64,000 nt of DNA. It comes from Moniliella sp. 'wahieum' (Eukaryota > Basidiomycota > Moniliellomycetes > Moniliellales > Moniliellaceae). The notes under the pieces are model-generated. The model ran no database searches. It was not told where the DNA came from and saw nothing but the letters and a program-made list of their open reading frames with translations. Every line of letters starts with the position of its first letter. The stretch's first letter is position 1. The stretch spans positions 1,240,001-1,304,000 of the forward strand of contig RSEE01000003.1 in the NCBI GenBank assembly GCA_003971905.1, written 5' to 3'. Positions 32,641-44,444 of this stretch are shown here, one piece after another. The position numbers and the translations under genes were made by a program.

Positions 32641-34344
32641 TTAGACCGTCTCTTGTACACACATGCTCCACCTGCCGGTTCTGTAAGTAGCAACGCATCG
32701 TTCAGCCCGTCTTGGTCCAACTCTGGGTGGCGTACGGCAAAGTACTCCTCGGTCAGCGCCTTGATTACGGCAGGCACCTTGCTCCAGGGACCAATATGAC
32801 TGTGGAGCCTCCCCAGCCCGCACCTGGCACAGAAATTGTCAGGATTACTTCTCAACATGAAATGGGGTCAACGGACGTACCTGTCAAACGAGCGCCGAGA
32901 GCGCCGGCCTTGCGCGCAATCGTGGTGACCTGCTCAAGCTCAGGGCAAGAAGCCTGGTAAAAGTCGCGCATCGAGTAGTGGGATTGGTTGATGAGCTCGC
33001 CCAGTTCCTTGTAGAGCGTCGCTGCATCGGCCTCTGGGATCTCGCCATTCTCCGCCCGCGACGCCGCGACTTGGAGGAGGGTAACGAAGCGGAGAGTGCG
33101 GTAGGCCTCGTCAAACACGTGCTTGGTGCGCTTGAAAAGGTCAAACTTCTCTGCCTTGACAGGGAAGATGGTGAGAAATTCTTTGGTGAATGCGTCACCC
33201 TCATACCCGGTCAACACCTCCGCCTCGGCCCGCGTCACAGGATCCTTAGGCAAGTGGGAGAGCGCTACCGATTCGAAAAACTTGATGCGTGCACCTTCTT
33301 CGCCGGCTTCCTTGAGTGCCTCAGCCCGCTCATCCGATGCGACGTACCACAGCTTGTCAACAGGATGGAGCTGGAAGTACTCGCCCAAAATACCATTAAG
33401 GGTGTAGTTGGTAGCAGTAGGAGCGATGCCCAAAGCCTTGCCCAGCGCTCGCGTTGCCATGCGCAGCTCAGCCGTACGGAGATTGTAATGAATCGGGCCC
33501 GACACCTTCTTATCCGAAGCGACGAGCGTGTTGGCAATCAACCACTTGTACGACTCGGTTTTTTCCGGGCCATGCGGGGCAAGAATAGGGTGGATCCAAA
33601 GGTGCGGCACAAAGCCAATGTGCAGCAAGTACCCAGGCCTGCCAAAGATGGAGGCCGACTGGTCCATTCCACCGGAGCTCACGCCCACCAGCCGCTCGAC
33701 TCGATAGCCACGTTGGCCATCTCTTTGCGGTCGATAAACTGACGCACGCCCAGCGCCTCCAGAATCAAAATGCTACTCACTGTCGTCATGGCGGCCGAAC
33801 TGGACAAACTCGACTCGGGGGGAACCGTGCCATCGACCAAGATGCTCACCCGGACAGGCTTGGGTGTCGTCGCGGCGGTCGTAGCGGCAGGCAAGTGCGG
33901 CACAAGGCCATGGAGAGCCACCTTAAAGTAGTTCGCCCACCGGTCAGGACCAGAGTTGTGGAGCTGCACATCAGGTAGGCCTTCTTTCCAGGAAGTGGTA
34001 AAGGAAGTGCCCTCAAAACGTGGGGTGACATTGTGGAGGACGAACTCAGTCGTCTGGTTGGGCGGGGTGGTATTCTTACTCCACTCAACATGGGTCGCCA
34101 TGAGGATATCCATCTCAATGGAGGCGGGCAAGACTGAAAATCCCTGGTGGTCAACATGCTCGCCAATCATGTTGACGCGCCCAGGGGCGCGTGCGACGAA
34201 GTCGGGTTGGGTACCAAACTGGGTTTGGAAAGCTTGGCGGAGAGCGTTCCAGCGCGCCTCCTCGCGGGGAAGGCGCTCCGCCGAGTAGATGGCGCTGAGC
34301 GTGTCGTGCACAGGAATAACGTCGTCGGGGTGTTGCGAGGACAT
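32641..34344 (-). CDS. GAL1: galactokinase (GHMP kinase, Leloir pathway)
   Basis: Phosphorylates galactose at C1. The N-terminal galactose-binding signature is APGRVNMIGEHVDHQGFSVL; the ATP-binding GHMP motif is VPPESSLSSSAAM; then NVAIESERLVGVSSGGMDQS, with the DQS catalytic Asp. The C-terminal part reads RMATRALGKALG, INQSHYSMRDFYQASCPELE and GALGARLTG, then after an intron (GTACGTCCG...GTGCCAG, about 32823-32880) AGWGGSTVILVP and KALTEEYF, ending ACVYK. A single missing base near 33690 splits the gene into two frames (ESER read as ESSG). A second shift near 32790 and uncertainty at the very end leave the stop between 32641 and 32660. The GSG that normally precedes LSSS in the ATP motif is ESS here. 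No GAL7 or GAL10 neighbour is in the window. Confidence 0.92.
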
Positions 34345-36619
34345 GGGGGAGATGGGCTGAAAGCGGAGGGGGAAGGGGTTGCTGATTGGGCGAACGGGCG
34401 GCGATGATGGTGGTTATGTAGGCGACGGGAAGGTTGCTTGGCCTGGTGCGCACCCTCAGGCCTGAGCCTGACCTCATATAGGCCCTGGCGCAGGACGCTG
34501 CGCTGTCTGATCCGTGCACTGCGCCGGTGTGGCATGTGGCATGTGGATGCGATGCATGATGTGCGATGCATGAATGCACCGCGGGGCAGTAGAGGGCAGT
34601 GCCACGCTGCTCTGGCCGGTGCAACATGCGGCGGTGCCTGAATCAGAGACACCCCGCCCCCGCCCCCCGGCGGCTGCGGGAAAAACAGATCAGCATCCGC
34701 ACATCCCAGCACCAGTCAGCTGACCCCTGGAGGGCTGCGGGCCAGTCGATCACAAAGACGAGAGCAGACCACAGACTGCCAGGCCTGCCTCGGGTCTCAC
34801 CCGGTCACCGCCTCACCCCACATTCTCATGGCCTAGATCCATCTGCAGCCACCCACACTGCCATCCATGCAGAGTGTGTGTTGCTCGGCGGGACACTTGA
34901 GATCCTCTCCCTCCTCTAGGAGCTTCAACATGACAAGTAATCGTTTACGCGTCCCTGGCTCATAGTCCAAGTCATGCAGATAGTTCGATTTCTACCCACC
35001 AAGGCTGGGAAATGGATGTTAGGCCACTGGTGGGGTGAACGCATATTTTTGGAGGCTATGTGGATGCGTACCCGCAGGTGACACTACACGAGAGGCGACC
35101 GCAATCCAATGGAATGCTGGGAGAAAAAAGGTGTTGGGCCATCGGGGGTGGCTCGTGCGTCGGATTCCTTCTTTCTCGCGTCTGTTTTTCATGTTCCGAA
35201 GCCAGACATGATGGCGACTGGCTGCTTGATGGGCCTCTGTACTAGGTGTTGGTGCTTGGCTTATAGACCAGAACCAACACCACCACCACAACGAGTGCGA
35301 CTGCTTCACCCTCTCTCGAGGCCCATCAGGACTCTTCCATAGGTCTCATAGGAAAGAGGGCTCATAGACGACGGAATGCGACAAGAAAAAGACCAAATAC
35401 CTGGAACGCACCCCCAAAGCCGGTTTCTCCCTGTACATGAAGATGGTGCCACCATGTCGGCCACCAAGATGTCTAAGAATGTAAAAGCCTTACTGGGGAG
35501 TCATATTGGAGAGGGTTCTAATCCCTCACATGTCTCTACCATGCTAATTCGGTTCCGGGTACGTGCTACATCTCCAGTTTAGAAGCGAATGGCGCGCGGG
35601 GAGCCACGACGTCCCGACCTGCTGGCGACTCCACTTACTTCCTTGCGTTAGTAGAGCAAACAGCCCATTGTCAGGCCGGTGAGCGAGCCTGATCAGCGCA
35701 CCGTTTCTAGTCTGTCCACCTGCCTTAAGTTCTGTAAATGATTAGTAGTAGGAGGGCAAAGAAACAAATGAAGTAACTGTAAAGAGTCTCGCTGGAGATG
35801 GTTCGTAGATGGTTCGTCGTTCGTCTTTCATTCGTCGCTTTCGTGTTATTTGGAGTGCGGGATCCAGAGGGTGTTCAACCTATATACACATTTTGCCATT
35901 CCTGCAGGCGGATGAGTGTAATGCACGTTTGGCGTAACCAGCCTATATATACCAACAGTAACTTTGGTCTTCTAGTTACCTCTTCTTCATCTTGTTAACT
36001 GTCCCCGCGGAAGGGTGTTGTTGGTTGAGAGCGATCACTATGATGGTGTAATAAACGAGAAGAAATTGTGGCATGAGTCCCTCGACATCGAAGAGGTATT
36101 ATCAACCAGCGGCGGCCTTCCAATCAGTCCCCCTGAACGTCACCGGGAGAATGCAAGCCTGCTCACTTGCCGACGTTGCTTTGCCAGACAACATCAGATG
36201 TTGGTGTTGTTACGAGTCTTGCGGCCCACACTATAGTACTCTTGCTGTCCAAAGAGGGCACACTAATGGGCCACATGCGCCTCAAGTGAGATGTTGCGCA
36301 CCTGAGGCGCTCTAGTCTCCAACATTGTAAGGATTAGGAAACATGCAATGCCGCACCCCTTTTGACGGGAAATCGCCTTGACCGCTCAGGCCACAGTAAC
36401 CCTGCCCTCCACTCCATATTCGTTTCCTCTCCTCCTGCCACTGGCTTGATCTGATCTGCCGCGGTTAATCTGCCGTCATGACTCTTCTTGTATGTCCCCC
36501 CTCTTGTTGTTCGCTGCATGCAGACGATGTGACTCGTGTGGCTCCCATACCTATCGGTCTTGTGTAATCAATCATAGGGAGGTCCCGCCATAACACAACT
36601 TGAGCTGCACGGATGATGC
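34345..36619. other. intergenic, no gene recognised
   Basis: About 2.3 kb with only short open frames and no recognisable motifs. Near 34530-34580 GCATGTGGCATG and GATGCATGA words recur, like those upstream of Mbp1. A T-arm-like GAGGGTTCTAATCCCTC occurs near 35512 without a foldable tRNA around it. Confidence 0.4.
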
Positions 36620-37105
36620 TTATGGCTCCTCGGCCTCTAGGACAGTATGCAACTAACAGAGAATCCTTAGTGTGCTAGTCCCATCAAGAGAAGGGCGACT
36701 TACTTGAAGTCCGTGAATGTCCTTGATGATGCTCTTCAGCTCCGCCTGAACGAGGCGATGCTGCTTAAGAGTCGATAGCCCTTGGAAGTGTTTGGACTTG
36801 ATGACAATCGTGTAGAATGCCTCACAGCCTCCTGACACATCGGTAACACTCACCATCGAGGGTGAAAATTTGGCCTCCAAAATGGAGATAATTTGCTTCT
36901 CCCCTGCGTCTGCTCCCCCTCAGCCGGTGCAGCAGGCGACGATTCAACCTCAACCCCGATAGGTTCAGCGCGGCGAATGGAGGACGCTGAGTGGCCTCTG
37001 CACCATGGGACGAGAATTCAGCCCCGCAGCTGAGCCCAGCACAAAACGTGTCCGAATCGCACTGCGCGTAGCCCTGACAAGCGGCACAGAAAGGCGCAGC
37101 GACAT
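36620..37105 (-). CDS. BOL3: mitochondrial BolA-like protein (BolA3/Bol3 type)
   Basis: Predicted mitochondrial Fe-S cluster transfer factor. The start MSLRLSVPLVRATRSAIRTR is an Arg-rich, acid-free presequence typical of matrix import. After a short acidic linker (GVEVESSPAAPAEGEQTQ) and a one-base repair near 36905, the BolA domain reads EKQIISILEAKFSP, SVTDVSGGCEAFYTIVI, SKHFQGLSTLKQHRLVQ and LKSIIKDIHGLQ. The GGC before the strand and the STLKQHRLV helix are the BolA3-type ligand Cys and His. An intron at 36653-36703 (51 nt) separates a tiny last exon encoding LHTVLEAEEP before TAA. Confidence 0.9.
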
Positions 37106-37484
37106 ACCGAACCAGACGGGCTGAGGTGGTGGCAATATGCGTCTTGGAGCCGCTAATGTCCGAAGCGAGAAGGTGGCGCTTGGGTAATCATCGATCATCG
37201 TCATTTGCCGTGACAAAATGCAATGTTGAAACCCCGGGAGGTTACCTATCTGCATGGATGGATCCGTAGCATCCTTGTAAGTACTTCGTCCTCTACATCG
37301 GCTCTCCAACCTGTGCACCCACACCGTTTTTCACAGTAGCAAGCTTCCCTTCAGCTCGATAACATCTGTAAGGAGGTATTCCATAGAATGTTACAGCAGT
37401 CCAAAAGACAATTCATCCAATGTCTGGAAAGGAGGAAAGACCCCTCCATCTCTAATACCACGTACGGAATGTTCAACAGGGGTG
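37106..37484. other. intergenic between BolA3 and the coiled-coil protein
   Basis: About 380 nt, tandem genes on the same strand. It should contain the BolA3 promoter and the coiled-coil gene's 3' end. Nothing specific is seen. Confidence 0.35.
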
Positions 37485-39861
37485 TTACAAGTCCTCGTGG
37501 GCCACCGACGTGGGCGTCTCGACCACATCCGAGCTGACCGTAGTGGACACAGGGGGAGTAGATGAGATAGAGGCCGCGAGCGGTTGCTCCGTAAGAATTT
37601 CCACCACCTCAGGCGCCTCCGAGGCGGCCTTTGTGGCAGAAGCACCGGGGGGCGGAAGCTCCTCCGTAGCCTCAGCCGGAGCAGGCTCAGTCGGGGTCAC
37701 GGCCGGAACCACTTCCGGTTCAGGAGTAGTCACAGGAACAGCAGGGATACTCTTTTCTGCTGCGATCGCAGATGCCGATGTCACCGATGCCGCTGCAGCC
37801 TGTGCAGCGAATGACGCACTTAGTGCGGCTTCTTCCGTCCCCACCGGCTGGACAACACTTGTCGTGCCCACATGGAATTGCGGCTCTTCCGCAGCCGAGG
37901 CAGGCGTCGGCGCCTCAGCGAAGACAGTCTTAGTGCCGAGCTCTTCCCCGGCCGTCGGCTCGGTCTCCAGGGAGGAGAGGTCAATCTGCTCCGCTTGGTG
38001 CTCCTTCACTTCGCTTTCCACCTCTCCTGTTGCGTCGATGCGGGTAGTGGTGTCAATCTCAGGAGGTGGACCAACGTATAGGTCCTCATCCGAGTTTTCA
38101 GGAACAATCTCCTCCCACCCCAGACTCTCACGAGCTTTAGAAGCCGCATCAAGAAGAGCACGAGGAATCTGGGTCTGTATGTCCTTGGCCGCATCTGCGA
38201 TTCGTTTAAGGGCGTCGAGAGCGAGGACGTGTCGCTTTAACCCCTCTTCGGGAGAAACGACCTCTTTCGGTTGACGGCGCAGCTCCTCAATGCCCTCGGC
38301 GCCGTATCGGCGGATTGCTTCTGCTGCAGCCGAGTAAAGAAGGCCAGTCCGCTGTTGTAGGTCTGCTACATGCATCACCACGTCCGGAGCAGCCTTGTTG
38401 GGGTCCACAACATCCAAGTCAGCCTTGACAGGCTTACCACGATAGAGGACATCCTCAATTTCGGCGCGATAGAGTTTGGCGCGCATTTGCATGTTCAAGT
38501 CCCAGCGACCAAAGCGGGTAACCGTCTCGCTATACTTGGCCTGGGACATGAGCCGTTGCTGGAATGATGTTGCAGCATCGACAAATTGCAGGACATCATC
38601 AGCCGACTTGATTGTCGATGCCTTCTCAGCCTCGTCAAGTTCGGTGATCACGGACTGGAGCTCCTTGCGCAGCTGCGCACCCTCGGCCAAGAGCTTGTTC
38701 TGCTCGCGCTTAAGCCCTTGCTTGGCAATCTCCACCCTTTCCTCGACCGGACGCGGGTCTTTGGCCGAAGACAAGGCCTCAAACCGCCGCTCCAAGCGGG
38801 CAATTGCCGCACCAGCCTCGCTGTCCACAAAGTCGGCCGTAAGTGTGGCGAAACGAACGGGCAAGTCAGCAATGGTACTGTCTCGCAGATTCACAATCCG
38901 GTCGGTCCAAGTCTTGTACGACTTGCGAATGTGCTCTGTCAGCCCCACCTCCCACAGGTTAAGACGGTCATAGGTTGCTGCCTCCTCCTCCTTACGAAGC
39001 TCCTCCTTGCGTGCCATCTCTTCTGCTTGCTCGCCCAGGATTTGAGCACGGATCTTGGCAGTCAACGATTCCAGGAACGCGGGGTCGGGCTCTTGACTCT
39101 GGGGTTGCGCCCGTTGCAGCCTTTTCCGAGACTTGACTGTACCATCCAGAACTGAGGTGGCCGAGAGCTTGCAAGCGGGTCGAGGCAATGGCCTCACGAG
39201 TGCGTAGTGCTGATTGACTTTCCCAGAGTTTCGTCCCAAGCGAACGGACGTGGGGCAGGACGTAGGTGGCGTACGTGCGAGCAATGGTGGGAAACAGACG
39301 GTGGACCAATAGCGAGTAAATGGTTCGGGCCGCCCGCGCGAGATGTGGATGGGCATGAACCATATACGCCTTCCATCCCGCACGAGCACTCGCATCCACG
39401 TGGGAATGCACAGCAGCCACATAGTGGTGCACGTCACGCCAGTACATGTCGTTGTAGTATCCCAACTCAGTTTTGAGGTTACGTAGGTGCGGATCGATGG
39501 CAGCATGGAACCTAGAAGCATACGGAGCAGCCCAAGACGAGGCTGCATTGCTAAGGTGTGCTTGAACGGGCGCCACATGGGCATGGTAGAGCCCACTGCC
39601 AGTATGGTGGATCGCCTTGACCGCTGGAGCAGTGACACGGTATCCGGCCTGGGCAAAAGGCGTAACTGCAGCCACATATGGCGCTGCTTGTTCATCCAAC
39701 GCTTGGGCATAGGGGCCCAAATGTGGACCAAGCACCTCGCTCGTCGAAGCAAGGGTGCGGCAGAGTCCGCGCGGGTCGGCAGCATTGTATGTGAATGAAA
39801 AGGGGGTAGCGGGGCAGGTCCACAGGGACATGTAGAGGGTGTACAGGATGCCCAAGCGCAA
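37485..39861 (-). CDS. secretory/membrane coiled-coil protein of the 'hoxa13-like' fungal family
   Basis: The start MRLGILYTLYMSLWTC is a signal peptide or signal anchor. The N-terminal third has degenerate repeats rich in HA/YA/P (YVAAVTPFAQAGYRVTAPAV, HVAPVQAHLSNAASS, PYASRFHAAIDPHLRN). After one frameshift near 39160 come coiled coils (ILGEQAEEMARKEELRKEEE, KQGLKREQNKLLAEGAQLRK, ITELDEAEKASTIKSADDV), conserved RFGRWDLNMQMRAKLYRAEI, and VSPEEGLKRHVLALDALKRI. The C-terminal 200 residues are acidic and Pro/Ala/Thr-rich. Basidiomycete databases often name such proteins 'transcription factor hoxa13'. I see no homeodomain, and the signal sequence argues for ER or surface location. Function unknown. 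Confidence 0.65.
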
Positions 39862-42800
39862 GAGGTGGCGTATCAGACTCCTCCGGCCCGACGCTGAGGC
39901 AGAGGCTCATAGCGCGCCTTGGGCTTGGAGGCGGATGACTTGGGGGGACCGGCAGGAGGACGGAGCGCAGTGGCGGCCTGGCGATCCGCGTCTGCGGCGG
40001 GGGGGGTGGCGATGGCGCGGACGATGCGACATGGCGTCGGGAACCGCAACCAGGTGAAGCGGCGGTGGTGGTCAAGCGCTCGTGCGCGCTCGCAAGTGGC
40101 TGCCGGCCGGAAACTGCCGAGTGCGAACCAGTGGCGACGGTCACCGTTCACCACACTGGCCCTGCGCCTAGCTACGTCATTGGCCAGCAGCCACGTGGAA
40201 GGATCTGGAGTGAGCATGTGATAGGGTTGCACTTCGGCTGCTTCTCTTCCGACTACGACTGGGGCAGAGGCGCTGGCTGGCTGCAGTAGGTGATTGGCAC
40301 CAGCGGCACAGACCACCGCACGGTCCCGTCCTCATCGGATACTTCTGGCTAGTACTGATGTGGATGATCGATGAATACTGATGAGCGCTGCGCCCATCTG
40401 CCAGCCCGCAGGGGAAACAAAATCTCCGTCTACAACACTTGCCGTCAAACAGTATGCCTAGCAGCCGTCAGTGTCACTTTCGCATTATATGCTTCAATGG
40501 CAGCGCTCCGTGCTCAACAAGCCCGAGGTCTACAGATTTGCGGCCGACAAAAGAAGAAGGTCCACGGCTTTTTAAGTGACGAAGGCTGCTTGCTTGCAAC
40601 GCCAGAGGGGGCGTGTGGTTCCTTTTGCGTTGTCATTGCTGCTCAAGGCTTCGGCATGCGTACTAAGTATTGAGTGAGAAACAGAATAGTACCCTGCTCA
40701 TTGACGCTCGAGTGTGAGCAGCGTAGTAGTCAAGGATGCACGCGACATGGTGCTTGCGCCTGTGGCCAACATGAAGCTTGAGCGCGATCAACGTCACTCT
40801 CGAAACGTCTATTGCCCAGGTTAGTGCGCCCTCTTGCACCTCACTTCGATTAGGCGCTCGTCTCATATGAAGGCTGTGGCGCAGTGTATATAGCTGCTGT
40901 CACGACTATCTCAAGTGCACAACGTAAAAAGATCTATAAAACGGCCAGGCTGCAGGTGGGCGCCTTGAGCTGGGCGGTGGCGTGGGGGGGCAACACTGGC
41001 GCCATGCGGGTGGACCACCGGTGGACCACCGGTGGTTGCGCCTATAACCGCACGCTGCTGCGCCGATGCGCTTGTCTCTCGACTACCACCACCACCACCA
41101 CCACCACCACCACCGTCTCTCTCTCGCTGGCCACACACTGTGCTACCGGAGCTGGCGCCATGTGCCCGGCTCGTTGCGCTGCCATTATATGCCCCCCCCG
41201 CGACGTGCTTGCTGTGCAAGCGCCTGGCCTCGGTGTGTCCACGCCCTACGGCCAGATGCCTGTTGTCGCACTGACTCGTCTGTGCGCAGCTGAGGGAACT
41301 GAGTCGCCTACGCCTGGTGGCATGGTCTTGCCTGGTATGCTTCGCGTCACGATATCGGTCATTCCTCCCAACAGCGAGTTGAACATCACAACGACAAGGG
41401 CGCTTCGAGCGGACGGTCGACGGCGACGGTTTCCCCGGCCAGGTCTCGACGTTCAGTACCTGCGCTTTGTCCTTATCCGCCCATACACTGACAACGCCTT
41501 TAAGCAGGATGATTGCAGAAGGCGCTCAAGTGCTGCGGCAACGACCACGGAACATGTGCAGGGTTGCTGGACTCATTCTCCATCTCGAACGCGATGACGC
41601 TTCGCCCCCACGCCGCAAGTTGTATGGCCCTTGTATCTTTGCCCTTCGGACCCTATCATCTCGGCGTTCATATGATGTTTTTGGTCCGCGATTAGATGAC
41701 GAAGGCAAAGCTTCTGGTTGCCGCCGTCCTGAGGCTCCTCGAACAACCTGCCGTTGCCCTGGCGCTCCTCTACTTCTCTGTGTCTAAACAACCATGGCAA
41801 TGTATGCTTTTAAAGATAATCCACTCCCTGATCTGATAGCATTGTGACACCCTAGCAACCACTCTAGCCGCCAGCCTGGTGGCAATCTGTGGCTAGCCTT
41901 GCCACCAGCCTGTCAGCAAGGCTGCGGACTGTCCGGGGATAGCTGGGGGATAGCTGGGGGCAACCTGGCGCCAAGCTGTCGGGCAGATTGTCTCGACCTT
42001 GCGACCATCTTGCCGCCAGCTTTGCTTGTACAAGGTTGTGGCAATTCTAATCATAGACTAACGGTATCAAATTCTTACCTTGTGGCGAGATCCGCGGCAA
42101 CGTTGTGACCAGAAATTTCGATTAGCTATGGAGTATATCGCCACCCCCTTCCTTGTCCAGATTCTGCATTTCCTTTTTTTGGCATGAGATCTAACAAGGC
42201 GGCAATGCTACTTTCATTGAAGGGGCTTAAGATCAGCGTGGTCGGTCTCACTGCCAGATGGGGGCAGATGAACAAGAGAACAGTCTTTAGCCTCTTTTCC
42301 TCCCTAGTACCAAGCGCCCACGGGCCCAGTCACATGTGCAAAACCCGCAGGGCGAAGGCAATCATTGTATTGATGCCATTGTGCGTCGTTACATTGGTCT
42401 TGTAGGAGTGATGCTTCTGCCGTGTGAAGGGCAATGAGACCTGTGTGGGGAACTGAGGTGGGTTGACCCGCTCGACCAGACAAGTCCTCAGTGGGGATGG
42501 TTGCGGTACGCCATGTTGGGAAGAGACCACAGTCTCTCTCGAGAGGGGAAGCTCTAGCCCAAGGGCAACGCATCGAGTGGGTGGTGAGGGGCTGGCTAGC
42601 GACGAGCCTGGGCCACCTCCGCGCATGGGCTCATACTTTCCGAGGAATATTAGGTGAATGGAGGATATGTTTTTGAAGTGAGGTGTAGAAGTAGCCGCTA
42701 TGCGAGAGTCATGCGAAAAGGGTCGAGTCTTACATAGCCGAGGTACCGTCCAGGCGGGTAAGAGAGGTATATATGTTGGTGCTGTCTCAACCATCGGGGA

Positions 42801-43190
42801 AGGAGGGTGTGATAGAGTCCTCTTCACCCCATCTGCACCCACTAGTCACTGTAGCTGTGCCTCTCCGCCGCAATATCCAGATCCGATATAGGGGGGGCAT
42901 TTCAAACAGTGAGCGTCAGGTCATACGGTATGTTGATATGCGGGCAACTAACTTCTCTCTACTCTCCGAGTTTTTTTGTTGTCCCCAACTCTGAACGCAC
43001 TACATCTAGTCTTTAACATAGAGAGGCAAACACTTATAAGCCAGTCATGCGGGTCATGGAGACCGCCGGTAGTAACCAAAGTGCACTCAGCCACAGGATA
43101 TAATAATACAGACAAAAATGAGTATGGATAGTAGGTGGGTATACCTTCAGGGCGATCAGCTCGTACCACCACCACATAAGAAGCCAAGAC
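39862..43190. other. intergenic with minor repeats, no gene recognised
   Basis: About 3.3 kb. Contains the (ACC)10 run and a cluster of GCCACCAGCCTG words near 41870-42030, including an 8-bp inverted pair AGCCTTGC/GCAAGGCT. Frames here are short and without recognisable domains. Confidence 0.4.
41085..41114. repeat. (ACC)10 microsatellite
   Basis: Ten perfect ACC units. Confidence 0.95.
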
Positions 43191-44444
43191 TCAAAAGCCC
43201 ACCCTTGCCTCCTCGTCGCCTGCCTTCTCCTCAGGCATCATATGCCGCTGTGAAGCAGCTGAATGTTCGTCCATGTGCATGACTTGGGTCTCGACCGTAA
43301 ATGGGACAACGCCCATGTTGTGTCTGTGGGAGGGGTTGGACGGGAAATGGGTAATGGAACTGTTCTCACAACCCTTGATCCCCGAAGTATTTTCCAACTC
43401 AACTTGATCAGCGATGACGTGGGTGCTAGTATCCACCTGGATTGCCGACAGGCCTTCCTTCGCTCTCCCACTGCCCGAGTTCGAAAAAGTGGATAGGACA
43501 CCTTTCAAGTCCATGTTCCCTCCCAGCTTCAGCAGCACGAGACGGTACGCACAAATTGAGGTACAGGCGTTGGCTAGGGAGCCGTTGATGTCGGAATAAA
43601 GCCAGCTTTTGCTAAAGAAGAGCGCATTCAGCAAATTGACGCCCAGGGCACAGAAAAAAATCAATCCGTCAGTCATGAGACGTTGCTGGACCACCTTGGT
43701 AAGCATTGTTCGTTTGCTCAGCTTGAAGTTCCCATGGGCATCCAAAAAGAATGACCCAAAGGCGAGCGATGTAATGATCGTATCGTAGACGATGTTGGTG
43801 ACATAGTAGACCCAGGGAACCTCATGACCGGGCATAGCGAAGACGCACACACCCAAGTTAAGGGCATGAGGACGAAACCAGTTATTAAGGGCCATATTGA
43901 CCGAGAGTTGGGCAGACCACAGGATAGCGACGATGACCATGATGTATCGGTTTCGGCGCCACATCGCCCAGGTGCGCACGGAAAAAATGAAGGATGCGGA
44001 AGAAGTAATTACGCTACCAAGAAAGATGGAAGCACGGCCCACATTGTAACACTCTTCGGTCGTCCAGGATTTCCTCCGGATAACATGGATGTAGAGTCCC
44101 AGGCAGATTGGGGCAGTGTAACGTGCGACAATAAAGGCTGGCGTGACGAGCCATTTGAATCCCCGTTTGTAGTACATTTGCAGTTCAGCGGGAAATGTAA
44201 GTAGGATGCTGCCATGAGGATACCAGTTAGCGCGGGCTGGGCACAAGAGAGATGAGCCGAGAGGAGTGAGCGAGTGGAGATAGCGAGGCAAATACATACT
44301 CCCACAGCAGGAAAGCTAGGGCAGCCGAAATGTACATCCCTCGCACCAGGTCCTCTTCCAAAATGGCAGTGGGGATAAGAGGGGGCAGCTGTACCCTTAC
44401 TCCGGGTGGGCAGGCAGGAGCAATTGGGATGCGTTGTCCGCCAT
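43191..44444 (-). CDS. DUF6533-type multi-pass membrane protein
   Basis: A seven-helix-like membrane protein of a family common in Agaricomycetes; role unknown, receptor-like by topology. Start MADNASQLLLP; one missing base near 44400 restores VRVQLPPLIPTAILEEDL and RGMYISAALAFLLW. A 91-nt intron (44209-44299) yields the family signature LLWDILLTFPAELQMYYKRG. Further membrane segments: WLVTPAFIVARYTAPICLGL, SIFLGSVITSSASFIF, YIMVIVAILWSAQLSVNMAL, VYYVTNIVYDTIITSLAFGS and LMTDGLIFFCALGVNLLNAL. The last helix precedes SICAYRLVLLKLGG, a typical family ending. A hydrophilic tail of about 100 residues with Ser/Thr and acidic residues follows. If the intron is not removed, the frame runs on to a spurious start at 44297. 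Confidence 0.85.

Noticed and set aside
32978-33742. Plus-strand open frame of 254 codons
   Set aside because: Antisense of galactokinase, whose motifs are unmistakable on the minus strand.
35450-35570. tRNA suggested by GAGGGTTCTAATCCCTC
   Set aside because: A perfect T-arm-like hairpin, but no matching acceptor, D or anticodon stem could be built around it.
37510-38274. Ser/Ala/Gly-rich plus-strand open frame of 254 codons
   Set aside because: It is the antisense of the acidic Pro/Ala/Thr-rich tail of the coiled-coil protein.
37485-39861. Homeobox transcription factor
   Set aside because: Only the database-style family name suggests it; no homeodomain motif is visible and a signal sequence is present.
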